Shown: positions 43,561 to 51,578, counted from the first letter of the stretch. The stretch is 64,000 nt of DNA from Jatrophihabitans cynanchi (GCF_027247405.1 NZ_CP097463.1:2542001-2606000), one strand, 5' to 3'. Translations and numbers: made by a program. The notes: generated from the letters alone by a model not told the origin.

Positions 43561-43968
43561 CTAGCCGGCGAGGCTGCTGATTCCTGCCGCGGCGCAGTCG
43601 TCGTCGTGACCGGGCGTCCCGCCACTGACGGCGATGGCGCCGAGGACGGTGCCGGCGCGGCGGATCAGCCGGGCACCGGCACCCACAAGGATGGGTTGTG
43701 GCGCGATCGGCTCGAGTTGGGCGAAGAATCCCGGGTTGTCGGTCTGCAGCTGTCGCAGCACGGTCCCGTCGCGCCGGAACAGCGCGGCCGTGGCCGCCTT
43801 GCTCTCCGCGATCCGGGCAGACAGCGGTGGCGCGCCCTCCATTCGGGACAGGTTCTGCAGTGCGCCCCCTTCGTCGACGACGGCGACCGTGACCTGCGCC
43901 CCGAGCTGCGTTGCCCGCTCGCGCACCGACGCGACAACGAGCTGGGCTTCTTCGAACGTGATCGGCAC
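43561..43968 (-). CDS. GlcG/HbpS family heme-binding-like protein
   Basis: 135 residues, GTG 43966-43968 with AGGAG upstream. Family motifs: TVAVVDEGGALQNLSRMEGA (the conserved LV.LxRmdGa region), SKAATAALFR and GAIAVSGGTPGHDDDCAAAG at the C-terminus. HbpS proteins bind heme and act with two-component systems in streptomycetes; GlcG is linked to glycolate metabolism. Function here is not certain. No signal peptide. Confidence 0.85.
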   Translation of the reverse strand: MPITFEEAQLVVASVRERATQLGAQVTVAVVDEGGALQNLSRMEGAPPLSARIAESKAATAALFRRDGTVLRQLQTDNPGFFAQLEPIAPQPILVGAGARLIRRAGTVLGAIAVSGGTPGHDDDCAAAGISSLAG

Positions 43969-44010
43969 TGGATGCTCCTGCTTCGCTGGACCAGGACCGA
44001 GACGTTAGCT

Positions 44011-44025
44011 GGCTAATCATTAGCC
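44011..44025. promoter_or_regulatory. palindromic operator GGCTAATCATTAGCC
   Basis: A 15-bp palindrome around one central base, 43 bp before the GlcG/HbpS-like start. Its AT-rich core (GCTAAT ... ATTAGC) resembles MarR-family operators. The MarR gene at 43088 is the natural candidate binder. Confidence 0.72.
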
Positions 44026-44072
44026 GTCAAGCGACTTGCCTGAACTCGCGCTAGAGCGTGTGACCGACTGCT

Positions 44073-44092
44073 TCCGGGCATACCTGCCCGGA
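44073..44092. terminator. hairpin upstream of the collagen-like gene
   Basis: A perfect 8-bp stem with a 4-nt loop: TCCGGGCA-tacc-TGCCCGGA. It lies between the HbpS-like gene promoter and the collagen-like gene (44223). No U-tract. The rest of the 44030-44222 gap holds no gene that I can support. Confidence 0.4.
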
Positions 44093-44222
44093 GGCTGCTG
44101 GTGCCGGCAGATCTGAGTCCCCGGCTAGGGCGACTGCCGCATGTGCGCCCGACCCCCTTAGCGGCAATCTCGTGATCGCTAGCGAACAGCGTTCATGTCC
44201 ACATCACTGAGGAGCACAACTG

Positions 44223-44984
44223 ATGAAGACTGCATTCACCCGCCGTCTCGTCGTCGGTGCCGCGATGGTCGCCGTCGCAGTCGCCGCCGCGGGTTCCACC
44301 GCGGCGCTGGCCAGCGAGCAGCCGTCGGCGGACGTCTATCAAGGCTGCCTGAGCCACAATCTCGGCGCGCTGTACCACGTCAGCACCGACGCGAGTCACC
44401 CGCCGCGGTGCCTCAAGCACGACACGCTGATCAGCTGGAACCAGAAGGGGCAACCAGGGCCGGCCGGTGTGCAGGGTCCGAAGGGCGACACCGGTGCCGC
44501 GGGTGCGACCGGTGCCACCGGTGCGACGGGTGCGACGGGTCCCAAGGGTGACGCCGGTCCGATTGGTCCCCAGGGCCCCCCGGGAGACCCCGGCGCCACA
44601 GGGGCAACCGGTGCGACGGGTCCCCAGGGTCCCAAGGGCGACACCGGTCCCAAGGGCGACACCGGCCCGAAGGGTGACACCGGTCCCAAGGGTGACACCG
44701 GCGCGCAAGGGCCGGCCGGGGCGCTCGAGTTGTACTGGCTGGGAACGCAGACGACGGCGACTTCGCCGAACAGCACGACGAAGCTCGCCTGCGACGACGG
44801 CGATCGGGTGTACGGCGGCGGCGTCTGGGGCACCAGCGGCGTGACGGTCAGCGAAAGCGCGCCCAGTGGCGACCTCACCGGCTGGTACGTGAATGTCACC
44901 AACCCGGACTTCCTGAGCACGTCATGGACCTACAACGTCTACGCGCTCTGCGGACCGCCGCACACGTCCCTGCGGATCAAGTGA
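44223..44984 (+). CDS. secreted collagen-like repeat protein
   Basis: 253 residues. Signal peptide ([20 protein letters not shown] then LA-S) followed by a Cys-containing head ([27 protein letters not shown]; Cys42 and Cys63). Thirty uninterrupted G-x-y triplets run from residue 76 to 165, rich in GDT, GAT and GPK. A C-terminal globular part follows ([16 protein letters not shown], then YALCGPPH) with two more Cys. ATG 44223 follows GAGGAG. Bacterial collagens form triple helices and serve in adhesion or surface display. No sortase motif or second membrane anchor is present. It ends just before a strong terminator. Confidence 0.9.
   Translation: MKTAFTRRLVVGAAMVAVAVAAAGSTAALASEQPSADVYQGCLSHNLGALYHVSTDASHPPRCLKHDTLISWNQKGQPGPAGVQGPKGDTGAAGATGATGATGATGPKGDAGPIGPQGPPGDPGATGATGATGPQGPKGDTGPKGDTGPKGDTGPKGDTGAQGPAGALELYWLGTQTTATSPNSTTKLACDDGDRVYGGGVWGTSGVTVSESAPSGDLTGWYVNVTNPDFLSTSWTYNVYALCGPPHTSLRIK
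44628..44699 (+). repeat. four tandem 18-bp units inside the collagen-like gene
   Basis: Four copies of an 18-bp word encoding GPKGDT at 44628-44645, 44646-44663, 44664-44681 and 44682-44699. The copies differ only at wobble bases. Repeat-number variation by slippage is plausible. Confidence 0.85.
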
Positions 44985-45013
44985 CACACCCGCCTCACGA
45001 CGACTGTTCCTGA

Positions 45014-45055
45014 GCGGACGGGCTTCCCTGCGGGCTCGCAGGGAGGCCCGTCCGC
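45014..45055. terminator. terminator between collagen-like gene and dnaB
   Basis: A long stem GCGGACGGGC (45014-45023), CCCTGC (45026-45031), loop 45032-45037, GCAGGG (45038-45043), GCCCGTCCGC (45046-45055), with a 2-nt internal loop on each side. It lies between two convergent genes, so it may stop both transcripts. The rest of the 44985-45214 gap shows nothing further. Confidence 0.85.
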
Positions 45056-45214
45056 GCCCGTTACGGGCTCCGAGGTCGTTCTGCGCGCGAGCCAACGGGA
45101 GATTCCAGAGCATCGGACGGCCGAGACGGGTGTCTCGCGTACCTCCGGGGCACCCATACCTGCTCCCCGCGGCACAGATCCCGGGACCGAGACCGCAGAT
45201 CGATCGACAGCAGG

Positions 45215-48200
45215 CTAATTGGGCATGTCGGCGAAGCGGCTGTAGCGCCCCTGGAACGCGACGGCCACCGTGGCGGTCGGTCCGTTGCGGTGCTTGGCCA
45301 AGATGAGGTCTGCCTCGCCGGCGCGCTCGGTCTCCGGCTCGTACAGGTCGGGCCGGTGCACCATGATCACCATGTCGGAGTCCTGCTCGATCGAGTTGTG
45401 CACGACGATGCCGTCGGCGATGAAGTTGTGCTCGCCCGGAACGGTGGCGTCGAACACCTCCTGCTCGCCGAGTTCCTCGATCGCGACGACGCTGTCCCAG
45501 AACACGTCGTTCGTCGCGAGCATGTCCAACTCGGCATCGTCGAGGACGGTGGCAACCCGGGCGAGTCGTGGCCGGCTCGGCGAATGCTTCCCCAGGGTCG
45601 AACCGCAGAACTGAGTCGCCTGCGCCGTGGCGAATTCACGATGCGTCATGCGCCGCTCCTGCAATACGTCACGCACGCGCTTCCACACCTCGACGGGCAC
45701 GGTGTCGACGTTGGTGTTCGGCGTCAGTGCCTCGACCAACGTCAAGGCGCGTGCCGCGAGCTGGCCCCGAGCACCGTGACATCCGATGTCCCGGAGGAAA
45801 ACGAGCTGTTGCTCGGCGCCGACGACGTGCACGTGGTAGCTGTCGCGATCCCCCGCCTTACGTGTCGTCTTGATCCGCGCCGTGATGCCGAAACGGGTGA
45901 GCAGGCGCGTGACGTCGTCGGCTAGTCGCCGGCTCGTCGTCGAGTAATAGATGCGCACCTGCTGGCTCTTGGCGATGTGGACGCAGCCGTCGGTCGCCCA
46001 CAGGTGACGCAGGAACAGCGCGACCTGCGCGTTGGGTAGGCCGAATACCCGGGCAGGCACGAACTTCTCGTGACTGCGGAGGTCGTACACCCCCAGCGAA
46101 TCAAGCCACGCCACGACGGGGTTCCGCCGCCCGTGCGTGACGCGGTACGGGGAGGGCAGCCGGAGCGTGGTGACGCGGGCGGCCGGGTACTCGTCGCGAA
46201 TTGCCGTGATCCCGAAGTGTGTTGCCGCCTCGGTCACCGCCGCCAGATTCGCCTCGTCGATGCCGGCGTAGCGCAACGGCTGCCGACGCAGCATGCAGCC
46301 GTCGCCGATCAAGTGGGCGAGCAACACGATCTGGTGCTCGGGCCAGCGAGCAGTATCGCGCGGCTCCGGCGCGACGCGCGGCACGGCCACTCGCTCACCC
46401 ACCGCCAGTTCGCCCAGCGGGCGCCAGCCGTCGTACGTGTAGAACGGATGGTTGGCGGTGGCCTCCACGCGCCGACCGGAGGCGAGCCTTAGCCGGTAGA
46501 CCTGCTTGACGCCGTTGGAGAACACATGGGTCATCCGGCGGCGGACCATGCGCAGCCGCTCGTCCAACGCCCACACCGGGATGTCGCGCTCGCCGCGCTC
46601 GTACAACTCGCCGAGGGTGACCTCCGCTCCGGTGTCTGCACGCCAGATCCGGGTCGACGCCGGCAGGCACCCTGATTCGCGCAAGTCGGACAGCAGAGGC
46701 TTCTTGTCGGTGCGCTGCTCGGGACCGCGGTTCAGCTGCGACAGCGTCACCACCGGAACGTCCAGCTCCTTGGCCAGCAGCTTCATCGCGCGGGAGAACT
46801 CGCTGACCTCCTGCTGGCGCGACTCGACCCGCTTGCCGGAGGTCATCAGCTGCAGGTAGTCGATCACGATCAACTGGATGTCGTGCCGCTGCCGCAGCCG
46901 GCGCGCCTTCGCGCGGATCTCCATCATGGTCAGGTTGGGGCTGTCGTCGATGAACAGCGGTGCCTCGGCCAGTTCGGACGAGCGGCGCGCCAGCCGAGTC
47001 CAGTCCTGATCGCTCATGTGCCCCGAGCGCATGTTCTGCAGGGCGACGCCGGCCTCCGCGGAGAACATCCGCATCATGATCTCGAGCTTGCCCATCTCCA
47101 GGGAGAAGATGACCGTCGGCTTGCCGTTCTTCACCGCCGCCGACCGCGCGAAATCCAAGGCGAGGGTCGAGTTGTGCGTCGGGATCATCGTCCGGCCGCA
47201 GAGATACATGTGGTCTTCGTTGTCGACCTGAACGCAGCGCACCGGGACGGAGGGGATCGGTCGCAGGTCAGTCACGGACCGCGTCCGCTGGGCGCCGGAC
47301 GCGGTGTCCTGCACGTCGTGTAGCCCGGCCGCAAGGTCCCTGGTGGCGATGACGCCCCCCGCCTCGGCGATGCGCGCCCCAACCGTGACGAGCGCGTTCA
47401 CGTGAACGCGCCACTGGTGCTCGGCGTCCGCAGTGATCACCGAGCCATCGGAGAACTCGACCTCGAAGCACGGTCGGTCGAGCATGACGTCGGTGGCGGC
47501 CACTACACGAGTCGGGCGCCCGTCGGCACCGAGCAGGAAGTCCCCGACCTGCACGGCGCCCATTGTCGTCCAGCCACTGGGCGTCGCAAGCGGCGTGTCC
47601 AGCGCCAGCGCCTTGCCCGAGCCCGGCCGGCCGGCCACCGTGATCATCTGACCGGGGTGCAGCCCGTTGGTGTACTCGTCCAGCTGCTGGAACCCGGTGG
47701 GGATGCCGGTGCCGACGCCGCCGTTCGCGCCGATTCGGTCGATCTCGTCCAGGGTGGGTTGCAGCAGCGTCTCGATGTGGACGAAGTCCTCGCTGGTGCG
47801 CCGCTCGGTGACCTCGTAGATCTCGGCCTGCGCCCGGTCGACCACGTCGTCGACGCTGCCCACCACATCGGATGAGCCGGATGCGGTGTCATAGCCCATC
47901 TGCACGATCCGGGTGCCGGCCGTGACCAGCCGGCGCAGCGTTGCGCGCTCGGCCACGATCTGCGCGTAGTAGCCGGCGTTCGCCGCCGTCGGGACCGTGT
48001 TGACGAGCGTGTGCAGGTAGAGCGCGCCGCCGACCCGGATCAGCTGGCCGCTGCGGGTGAGCTCCTCGGCGACGGTGATCGGGTCGGCCGGCTCGCCGCG
48101 CCCGTACAGATCCAGGATCGCGTCGTAGACCAGCTGGTGCGCCGGCCGGTAGAAGTCGCCCGGACGCACCACCTCGACGACGTCGGCGATCGCGTCCTTG

Positions 48201-48310
48201 CTCATCATCATCGCGCCGAGCACGGATTGTTCCGCCTCGATCGCCTGCGGCGGGGTGCGGTCGTACTCGCCAGGTCCCGACGTGGTCCGCGCCTCGTCAG
48301 CCAGCGTCAT
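45215..48310 (-). CDS. dnaB: replicative DNA helicase DnaB containing two inteins
   Basis: 1031 residues from ATG 48308-48310 (GGAGGG upstream; a longer frame to 48481 is not used). After removing the inteins the extein is 459 residues, normal for DnaB. N-domain opens PPQAIEAEQSVLGAMMMSKD. The P-loop GRPGSGK is at 227-233; STLALDF continues after intein 1. Walker B is IDYLQLMTSGKRVESRQQEVSEF in pieces (LIVIDYLQLM at 480-489), and LRESG-SIEQDSDMVIMVHR is the H4 region. It is the ring helicase that unwinds DNA at the fork. rplI lies upstream after a gap bearing DnaA-like boxes. Confidence 0.97.
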   Translation of the reverse strand: MTLADEARTTSGPGEYDRTPPQAIEAEQSVLGAMMMSKDAIADVVEVVRPGDFYRPAHQLVYDAILDLYGRGEPADPITVAEELTRSGQLIRVGGALYLHTLVNTVPTAANAGYYAQIVAERATLRRLVTAGTRIVQMGYDTASGSSDVVGSVDDVVDRAQAEIYEVTERRTSEDFVHIETLLQPTLDEIDRIGANGGVGTGIPTGFQQLDEYTNGLHPGQMITVAGRPGSGKALALDTPLATPSGWTTMGAVQVGDFLLGADGRPTRVVAATDVMLDRPCFEVEFSDGSVITADAEHQWRVHVNALVTVGARIAEAGGVIATRDLAAGLHDVQDTASGAQRTRSVTDLRPIPSVPVRCVQVDNEDHMYLCGRTMIPTHNSTLALDFARSAAVKNGKPTVIFSLEMGKLEIMMRMFSAEAGVALQNMRSGHMSDQDWTRLARRSSELAEAPLFIDDSPNLTMMEIRAKARRLRQRHDIQLIVIDYLQLMTSGKRVESRQQEVSEFSRAMKLLAKELDVPVVTLSQLNRGPEQRTDKKPLLSDLRESGCLPASTRIWRADTGAEVTLGELYERGERDIPVWALDERLRMVRRRMTHVFSNGVKQVYRLRLASGRRVEATANHPFYTYDGWRPLGELAVGERVAVPRVAPEPRDTARWPEHQIVLLAHLIGDGCMLRRQPLRYAGIDEANLAAVTEAATHFGITAIRDEYPAARVTTLRLPSPYRVTHGRRNPVVAWLDSLGVYDLRSHEKFVPARVFGLPNAQVALFLRHLWATDGCVHIAKSQQVRIYYSTTSRRLADDVTRLLTRFGITARIKTTRKAGDRDSYHVHVVGAEQQLVFLRDIGCHGARGQLAARALTLVEALTPNTNVDTVPVEVWKRVRDVLQERRMTHREFATAQATQFCGSTLGKHSPSRPRLARVATVLDDAELDMLATNDVFWDSVVAIEELGEQEVFDATVPGEHNFIADGIVVHNSIEQDSDMVIMVHRPDLYEPETERAGEADLILAKHRNGPTATVAVAFQGRYSRFADMPN
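45395..46669 (-). other. class 1 intein with LAGLIDADG endonuclease in DnaB (residues 548-972)
   Basis: 425 residues between LRESG and SIEQD, the same site as the Synechocystis DnaB intein. It starts with Cys548 (CLPASTRIWRADTG), has block B GRRVEATANHPFYTYDGW with TxxH at 618-621, and dodecapeptide blocks LAHLIGDG and HLWATDG (the two LAGLIDADG motifs). It ends VPGEHNFIADGIVVHN with His971-Asn972, followed by Ser973. So splicing by Cys1 and Asn and homing by a monomeric LAGLIDADG enzyme are both plausible. Confidence 0.92.
47171..47611 (-). other. class 3 mini-intein in the DnaB P-loop (residues 234-380)
   Basis: 147 residues inserted after Lys233 of the Walker A motif and before Ser381. 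It begins with Ala234 (ALALDTPLATPSGW) instead of Cys or Ser, has no endonuclease, and ends THN at 378-380. Its Trp300 (AEHQW), Cys359 (VRCVQVDNEDHMYLCG) and Thr378 (IPTHN) match the W-C-T signature of class 3 inteins, in which the block F Cys is the first nucleophile. Splicing would join Lys233 to Ser381 and restore the P-loop. Confidence 0.9.
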
Positions 48311-48484
48311 GGGCGTACGCCCTCCCGAAATCGACGATGCCGTGCACGCACACAACGATCCCGGCGGGGTATGACAGTTTCGGCTGTTGCCGACCCTCGT
48401 CATCTCGCCTGCACGACTGCGATGCGGTAGCCGCGACGCTATTGGGTAGGCCCGGCGCGCCACAAACCCGGCTGTGCACACACC

Positions 48485-48613
48485 TGTGGATAACGCTGTG
48501 GGAATCGCCGTCCGGGCTGTTCACGTCGTCGTGGACAACCTGTGGAAAACGGGAGGGCATGCGCCACGAACCCAGCGATTCCGGGGGGTGGATCGTCCAC
48601 CTGCTGTGGACAG
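48485..48613. promoter_or_regulatory. cluster of DnaA-box-like 9-mers upstream of dnaB
   Basis: Four words in the same orientation: TGTGGATAA (48485-48493, complement of the consensus TTATCCACA), CGTGGACAA (48530-48538), TGTGGAAAA (48541-48549) and TGTGGACAG (48605-48613). They lie in the 386-bp gap between dnaB and rplI, which is otherwise without genes. No strongly AT-rich unwinding element is seen, so it is more likely a regulatory cluster than the chromosomal origin. Confidence 0.6.
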
Positions 48614-48696
48614 GAAAAAGTTCGCGGCGCCGGAAAGCCGACGAGCCCGGCGGCGCCGCGAGGGCGTCCGCCGGGCTCGAACCGGGTCGGGTGCGG

Positions 48697-49143
48697 TCAG
48701 ACCGCGGCGACCGTGAGCGGCACGGTGGCCACCACATCCGGGTGCAGATCCACCGTTACCGTGTGCGTGCCGACCGTCTTGATGTGGCCGGGCAGCCGGA
48801 TCCGCTTCTTGTCCAGCAGTGGGCCGCCGGCGCTCTTGACGGCCGCCGCGACGTCGGTCGCGGTGATCGAGCCGAACAGCTTGCCGTCCTTGCCGGCGCG
48901 GGCGTCCAGCGTGATCGCCAGCTTCTCCAGATCGGCCTTGATCTCGCGGGCGTGCCCGAGGTCGCGGATCTCGCGGGCGTCGCGCGCCCGCCGGATCTGC
49001 ACGATCTGCTTCTCGGCGCCCTTGGACCAGGTGATGGCCGCGCCGCGCGGGACGAGGAAGTTGCGGCCGTAGCCGTCGGCCACCTCGACGATGTCGCCGG
49101 CGAGGCCGAGGCCCGTGACCTCACGGGTCAGGATGAGCTTCAT
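48697..49143 (-). CDS. rplI: 50S ribosomal protein bL9
   Basis: 148 residues, ATG 49141-49143. N-terminal [40 protein letters not shown], then a long helix and C-terminal domain ([32 protein letters not shown]). It is part of the rpsF-ssb-rpsR-rplI operon. It binds the L1 stalk region of the 50S subunit. Confidence 0.97.
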   Translation of the reverse strand: MKLILTREVTGLGLAGDIVEVADGYGRNFLVPRGAAITWSKGAEKQIVQIRRARDAREIRDLGHAREIKADLEKLAITLDARAGKDGKLFGSITATDVAAAVKSAGGPLLDKKRIRLPGHIKTVGTHTVTVDLHPDVVATVPLTVAAV

Positions 49144-49157
49144 GTGTTCTCGCCTCC

Positions 49158-49394
49158 TTAGCGTGCGGTCGAGGTGTAGGGCAGCAGGGCCATCTCTCGC
49201 GCGTTCTTGATCGCCTTGGCGAGCTGGCGCTGCTGTTGGCTGGTCACACCGGTGACGCGGCGGGCGCGGATCTTGCCGCGGTCGGACACGAACTTGCGCA
49301 GCAGGTTGGTGTCCTTGTAGTCGATGTACTCGATCTTGGCCGCGAGAAGCGGGTTGGCCTTCTTCTTCGGCTTGCGGATCGGGGGCTTGGGCAT
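49158..49394 (-). CDS. rpsR: 30S ribosomal protein bS18, zinc-free form
   Basis: 78 residues. The sequence follows the usual S18 ([53 protein letters not shown]) but the zinc ligands are replaced: where the usual form has CxxC after the basic N-terminus, this has ANPLLAAK, and the later C-x2-H is VTSQQ. So it is a C-minus paralogue in the position normally held by the C-plus form. ATG 49392-49394. Confidence 0.96.
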   Translation of the reverse strand: MPKPPIRKPKKKANPLLAAKIEYIDYKDTNLLRKFVSDRGKIRARRVTGVTSQQQRQLAKAIKNAREMALLPYTSTAR

Positions 49395-49464
49395 GTCAGG
49401 TACTCCGTATCAAGGGTGGTCGCGCTGCGCCGGCCGGGCCGGGGCGCGATCGCGAAATGGTGGT

Positions 49465-49971
49465 TTAGAAGGGGGGCTCGTCGCTGAAGCCGCCACCGCT
49501 GGACGGTGCTGCGCTGCCCCACGGGTCGTCGGCAGGCGCGCCGCTGCCGCCGGAGCCGCCGCCGTCCGAGCCGGACGAGCCGAAGCCGCCGCCACCGGAC
49601 GAACCGCGCTGGGTGCGGTTCACCTTGGCCGACGCGTAGCGCAGCGACGGGCCGATCTCGTCGACCTGCAACTCGATCACGGTGCGCTTCTCGCCCTCGC
49701 GGGTCTCGTACGAGCGCTGCTGCAGCCGGCCCTGGGCGATCACCCGCATGCCGCGCGTCAGCGACTCGGCCGCGTTCTCGGCAGCCTGGCGCCACAGCGA
49801 GCAGCGCAGGAACAGCGCCTCGCCGTCCTTCCACTCGTTGCTGTTGCGGTCGAACGTGCGCGGCGTGGACGCGATGGTGAATGAGGCCACCGCCGCCCCG
49901 GACGCGGTGAACCGCAGCTCCGGGTCGGCGGTCAGGTTGCCGACCACGGTGATGACGGTGTCGCCAGCCAT
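49465..49971 (-). CDS. ssb: single-stranded DNA-binding protein
   Basis: 168 residues. OB-fold ([76 protein letters not shown]), Gly/Ser-rich linker, and the acidic tip DEPPF that recruits partner proteins. Standard for an actinobacterial SSB. ATG 49969-49971 lies 5 bp after the rpsF stop. Confidence 0.96.
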   Translation of the reverse strand: MAGDTVITVVGNLTADPELRFTASGAAVASFTIASTPRTFDRNSNEWKDGEALFLRCSLWRQAAENAAESLTRGMRVIAQGRLQQRSYETREGEKRTVIELQVDEIGPSLRYASAKVNRTQRGSSGGGGFGSSGSDGGGSGGSGAPADDPWGSAAPSSGGGFSDEPPF

Positions 49972-49976
49972 CGCGC

Positions 49977-50279
49977 TTACCGCTCGTCCGGGCGCAGGAC
50001 CTTGGTCCGCAGCACCGACTCGTTCAGGTTCAGCTGGCGGTCGAGCTCCTGCACCGACGACGGCTTGGCCTGCACGTCGATGACGGCGTAGATGCCCTCG
50101 GCGTTCTTGTCGATCTCGTAGGCCAGCCGGCGACGGCCCCAGATGTCGACCTTCTCCACGGTGCCGCCGTCGGTCTTGACGACGTTCAGGAAGGTGTCGA
50201 TGGACGGCGCGATGGTGCGCTCGTCGAGGCTGGGGTCGAGGATGACCATGACTTCGTAATGGCGAAGAGGAGTGCTCAA
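49977..50279 (-). CDS. rpsF: 30S ribosomal protein bS6
   Basis: 100 residues from TTG 50277-50279, with AGGAGGA at 9-nt spacing. In-frame upstream codons offer no better start, so the initiator is [43 protein letters not shown] and [20 protein letters not shown] are typical of S6. First gene of the operon. Confidence 0.95.
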   Translation of the reverse strand: MSTPLRHYEVMVILDPSLDERTIAPSIDTFLNVVKTDGGTVEKVDIWGRRRLAYEIDKNAEGIYAVIDVQAKPSSVQELDRQLNLNESVLRTKVLRPDER

Positions 50280-50307
50280 AGCGACTCGTCCTCCTGTGGA
50301 CTGATCG

Positions 50308-50378
50308 GCCACGGGCTCTCCGTGGCAGGAGGTGCTCGCCGGCATGATGCGATTCCGGACATCCATGCGTCCGGGATC
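50308..50378 (-). promoter_or_regulatory. two hairpins in the rpsF leader
   Basis: GCCACGG-gctct-CCGTGGC (50308-50326, 7-bp stem, 5-nt loop) and GATTCCGGAC-atccatgc-GTCCGGGATC (50351-50378, 10-bp stem, one mismatch), both upstream of rpsF on its transcript. S6:S18 complexes are known to bind a leader hairpin of rpsF in many bacteria. I cannot show that the CCG-bulge motif is present, so this is only a candidate autoregulatory element. Confidence 0.4.
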
Positions 50379-50440
50379 AGTCGGGCGAACCCGCTCAGCC
50401 TACCCGGCGGCGGCCGGGTTACCGAAATCCGGTGGACCTG

Positions 50441-51523
50441 TCAGTTGCGGCGCAGCAGGTACAGGCGCGCGTAGGTGGCGGTGACCAGCGACAGCGCGAG
50501 GATCGCGAGGATCGCGAGCAGGACCGGCAGTTGAGCGCTCGGCGACGGGTTGGCTGCCAGGTCGGCGGCGTTGCTGCTGACGCGCGCGGACGCCGGCGAG
50601 CTGCTGCCGGACGGGGCTGCCTCGGCACCGCCGGAGTCCGGCGCCCCGTTCACGAGGTTGCCGCCGAGATCGGGCAGCGCGTTACCGAAGCCGCCGCCGC
50701 CGACCGTCCCGGCGCCGTTCCCGTAGCCCGTGGGGACGACCTGCTCCGGGATGGTCAGGCCGGGCGGGGTGTAGTTCGTCCCCGAACTCGGCGCACTGCT
50801 GTGCCCGGATCCGGAGCCGGAGGTCTTGCTGCTGCCACCGGGAAGCAGGCCCCCGAGATCGGGCAGGGTGGGTTCTGGGACCGCCACGGTCACCGACGGC
50901 AGCGGCACCTTCACCGGGCCCAGCGAGATCGTCCCGGACGGCGCCGCGACGGCCAGCTTGCAGGTCGGCGCTGAGTCCGTGACGTGAATGACGCCCGACC
51001 AGTCGAGCGATGCACCCGCCTGTAGTGCCGATGAACTGAGCGGTACCGGAGGCAGCACGGCCCCTAGCAGGCCGGGAAGGAGGGCGATGGATTTCGCAGT
51101 CCAGGTGAGGGTGTGATCGCCCGCGCTCAGGTTCGCGACCGTGGTGTCCGTGCCCGCGGCTACGTCGGCGACCACCTTGCCGTCGATCCTGGCGGATACG
51201 TTGAGTCCCGCGATCTGCTTCGTCGTCAGGCCCAAAGTGGCGAGATCGATGCCCGCCAGGGCCGAGTCGAAGTCGATCGAGTCGCCGGGCTTGATCCACA
51301 CCTCGGTGCCGCCGGTGCTGACCAGGCAGTTGCTGTCCAGCACGCCGGTGACCGTGAACGTGGCCTTGTCCTTGCCGGGGTGGTAGTTCGGGCTCGGGTC
51401 AGGGGCGGCGTGGGCGGGGGACATGGTCAGGACCGCAGCACCGGCGACTGCCAGTCCGGTCACTCCGGCCAGCCAGCGCCAGCCGCGCCGACGTGTGACG
51501 GCGTGTCGCCCTCGTCCTGACAT
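50441..51523 (-). CDS. secreted protein with C-terminal membrane anchor, 360 aa
   Basis: Signal sequence (WRWLAGVTGLAVAGAAVLTM then SPAHA-A), a beta-rich extracellular part (ATFTVTGVLDSNCLVSTGGT, HTLTWTAKSIALLPGLLGAV) with two Cys (near residues 60 and 190), then a long Ser/Gly/Pro-rich linker and a single C-terminal membrane helix (LLAILAILALSLVTATYARL) ending in RRN. It could be a cell-wall-spanning protein. No LPxTG motif is seen. ATG 51521-51523 has AAGGAG upstream. Function unknown. Confidence 0.8.
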   Translation of the reverse strand: MSGRGRHAVTRRRGWRWLAGVTGLAVAGAAVLTMSPAHAAPDPSPNYHPGKDKATFTVTGVLDSNCLVSTGGTEVWIKPGDSIDFDSALAGIDLATLGLTTKQIAGLNVSARIDGKVVADVAAGTDTTVANLSAGDHTLTWTAKSIALLPGLLGAVLPPVPLSSSALQAGASLDWSGVIHVTDSAPTCKLAVAAPSGTISLGPVKVPLPSVTVAVPEPTLPDLGGLLPGGSSKTSGSGSGHSSAPSSGTNYTPPGLTIPEQVVPTGYGNGAGTVGGGGFGNALPDLGGNLVNGAPDSGGAEAAPSGSSSPASARVSSNAADLAANPSPSAQLPVLLAILAILALSLVTATYARLYLLRRN

Positions 51524-51578
51524 GCCTGCTCCTTACCGACAGCGGACCGCCGTCAGCTTTTCCAACCGGCCACCTTCT

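Noticed and set aside
44628-44699. Tandem repeats taken as a possible CRISPR array
   Set aside because: Units are contiguous with no spacers and encode GPKGDT in frame within the collagen-like protein.
48311-48481. A 57-residue upstream extension of DnaB
   Set aside because: Residues look like translated intergenic DNA. The ATG at 48310 has GGAGGG and gives the usual DnaB N-terminus.
48485-48613. Considered as the chromosomal origin of replication
   Set aside because: No dnaA or dnaN adjacent, no AT-rich unwinding region, and only four boxes. A regulatory or titration role is more likely.
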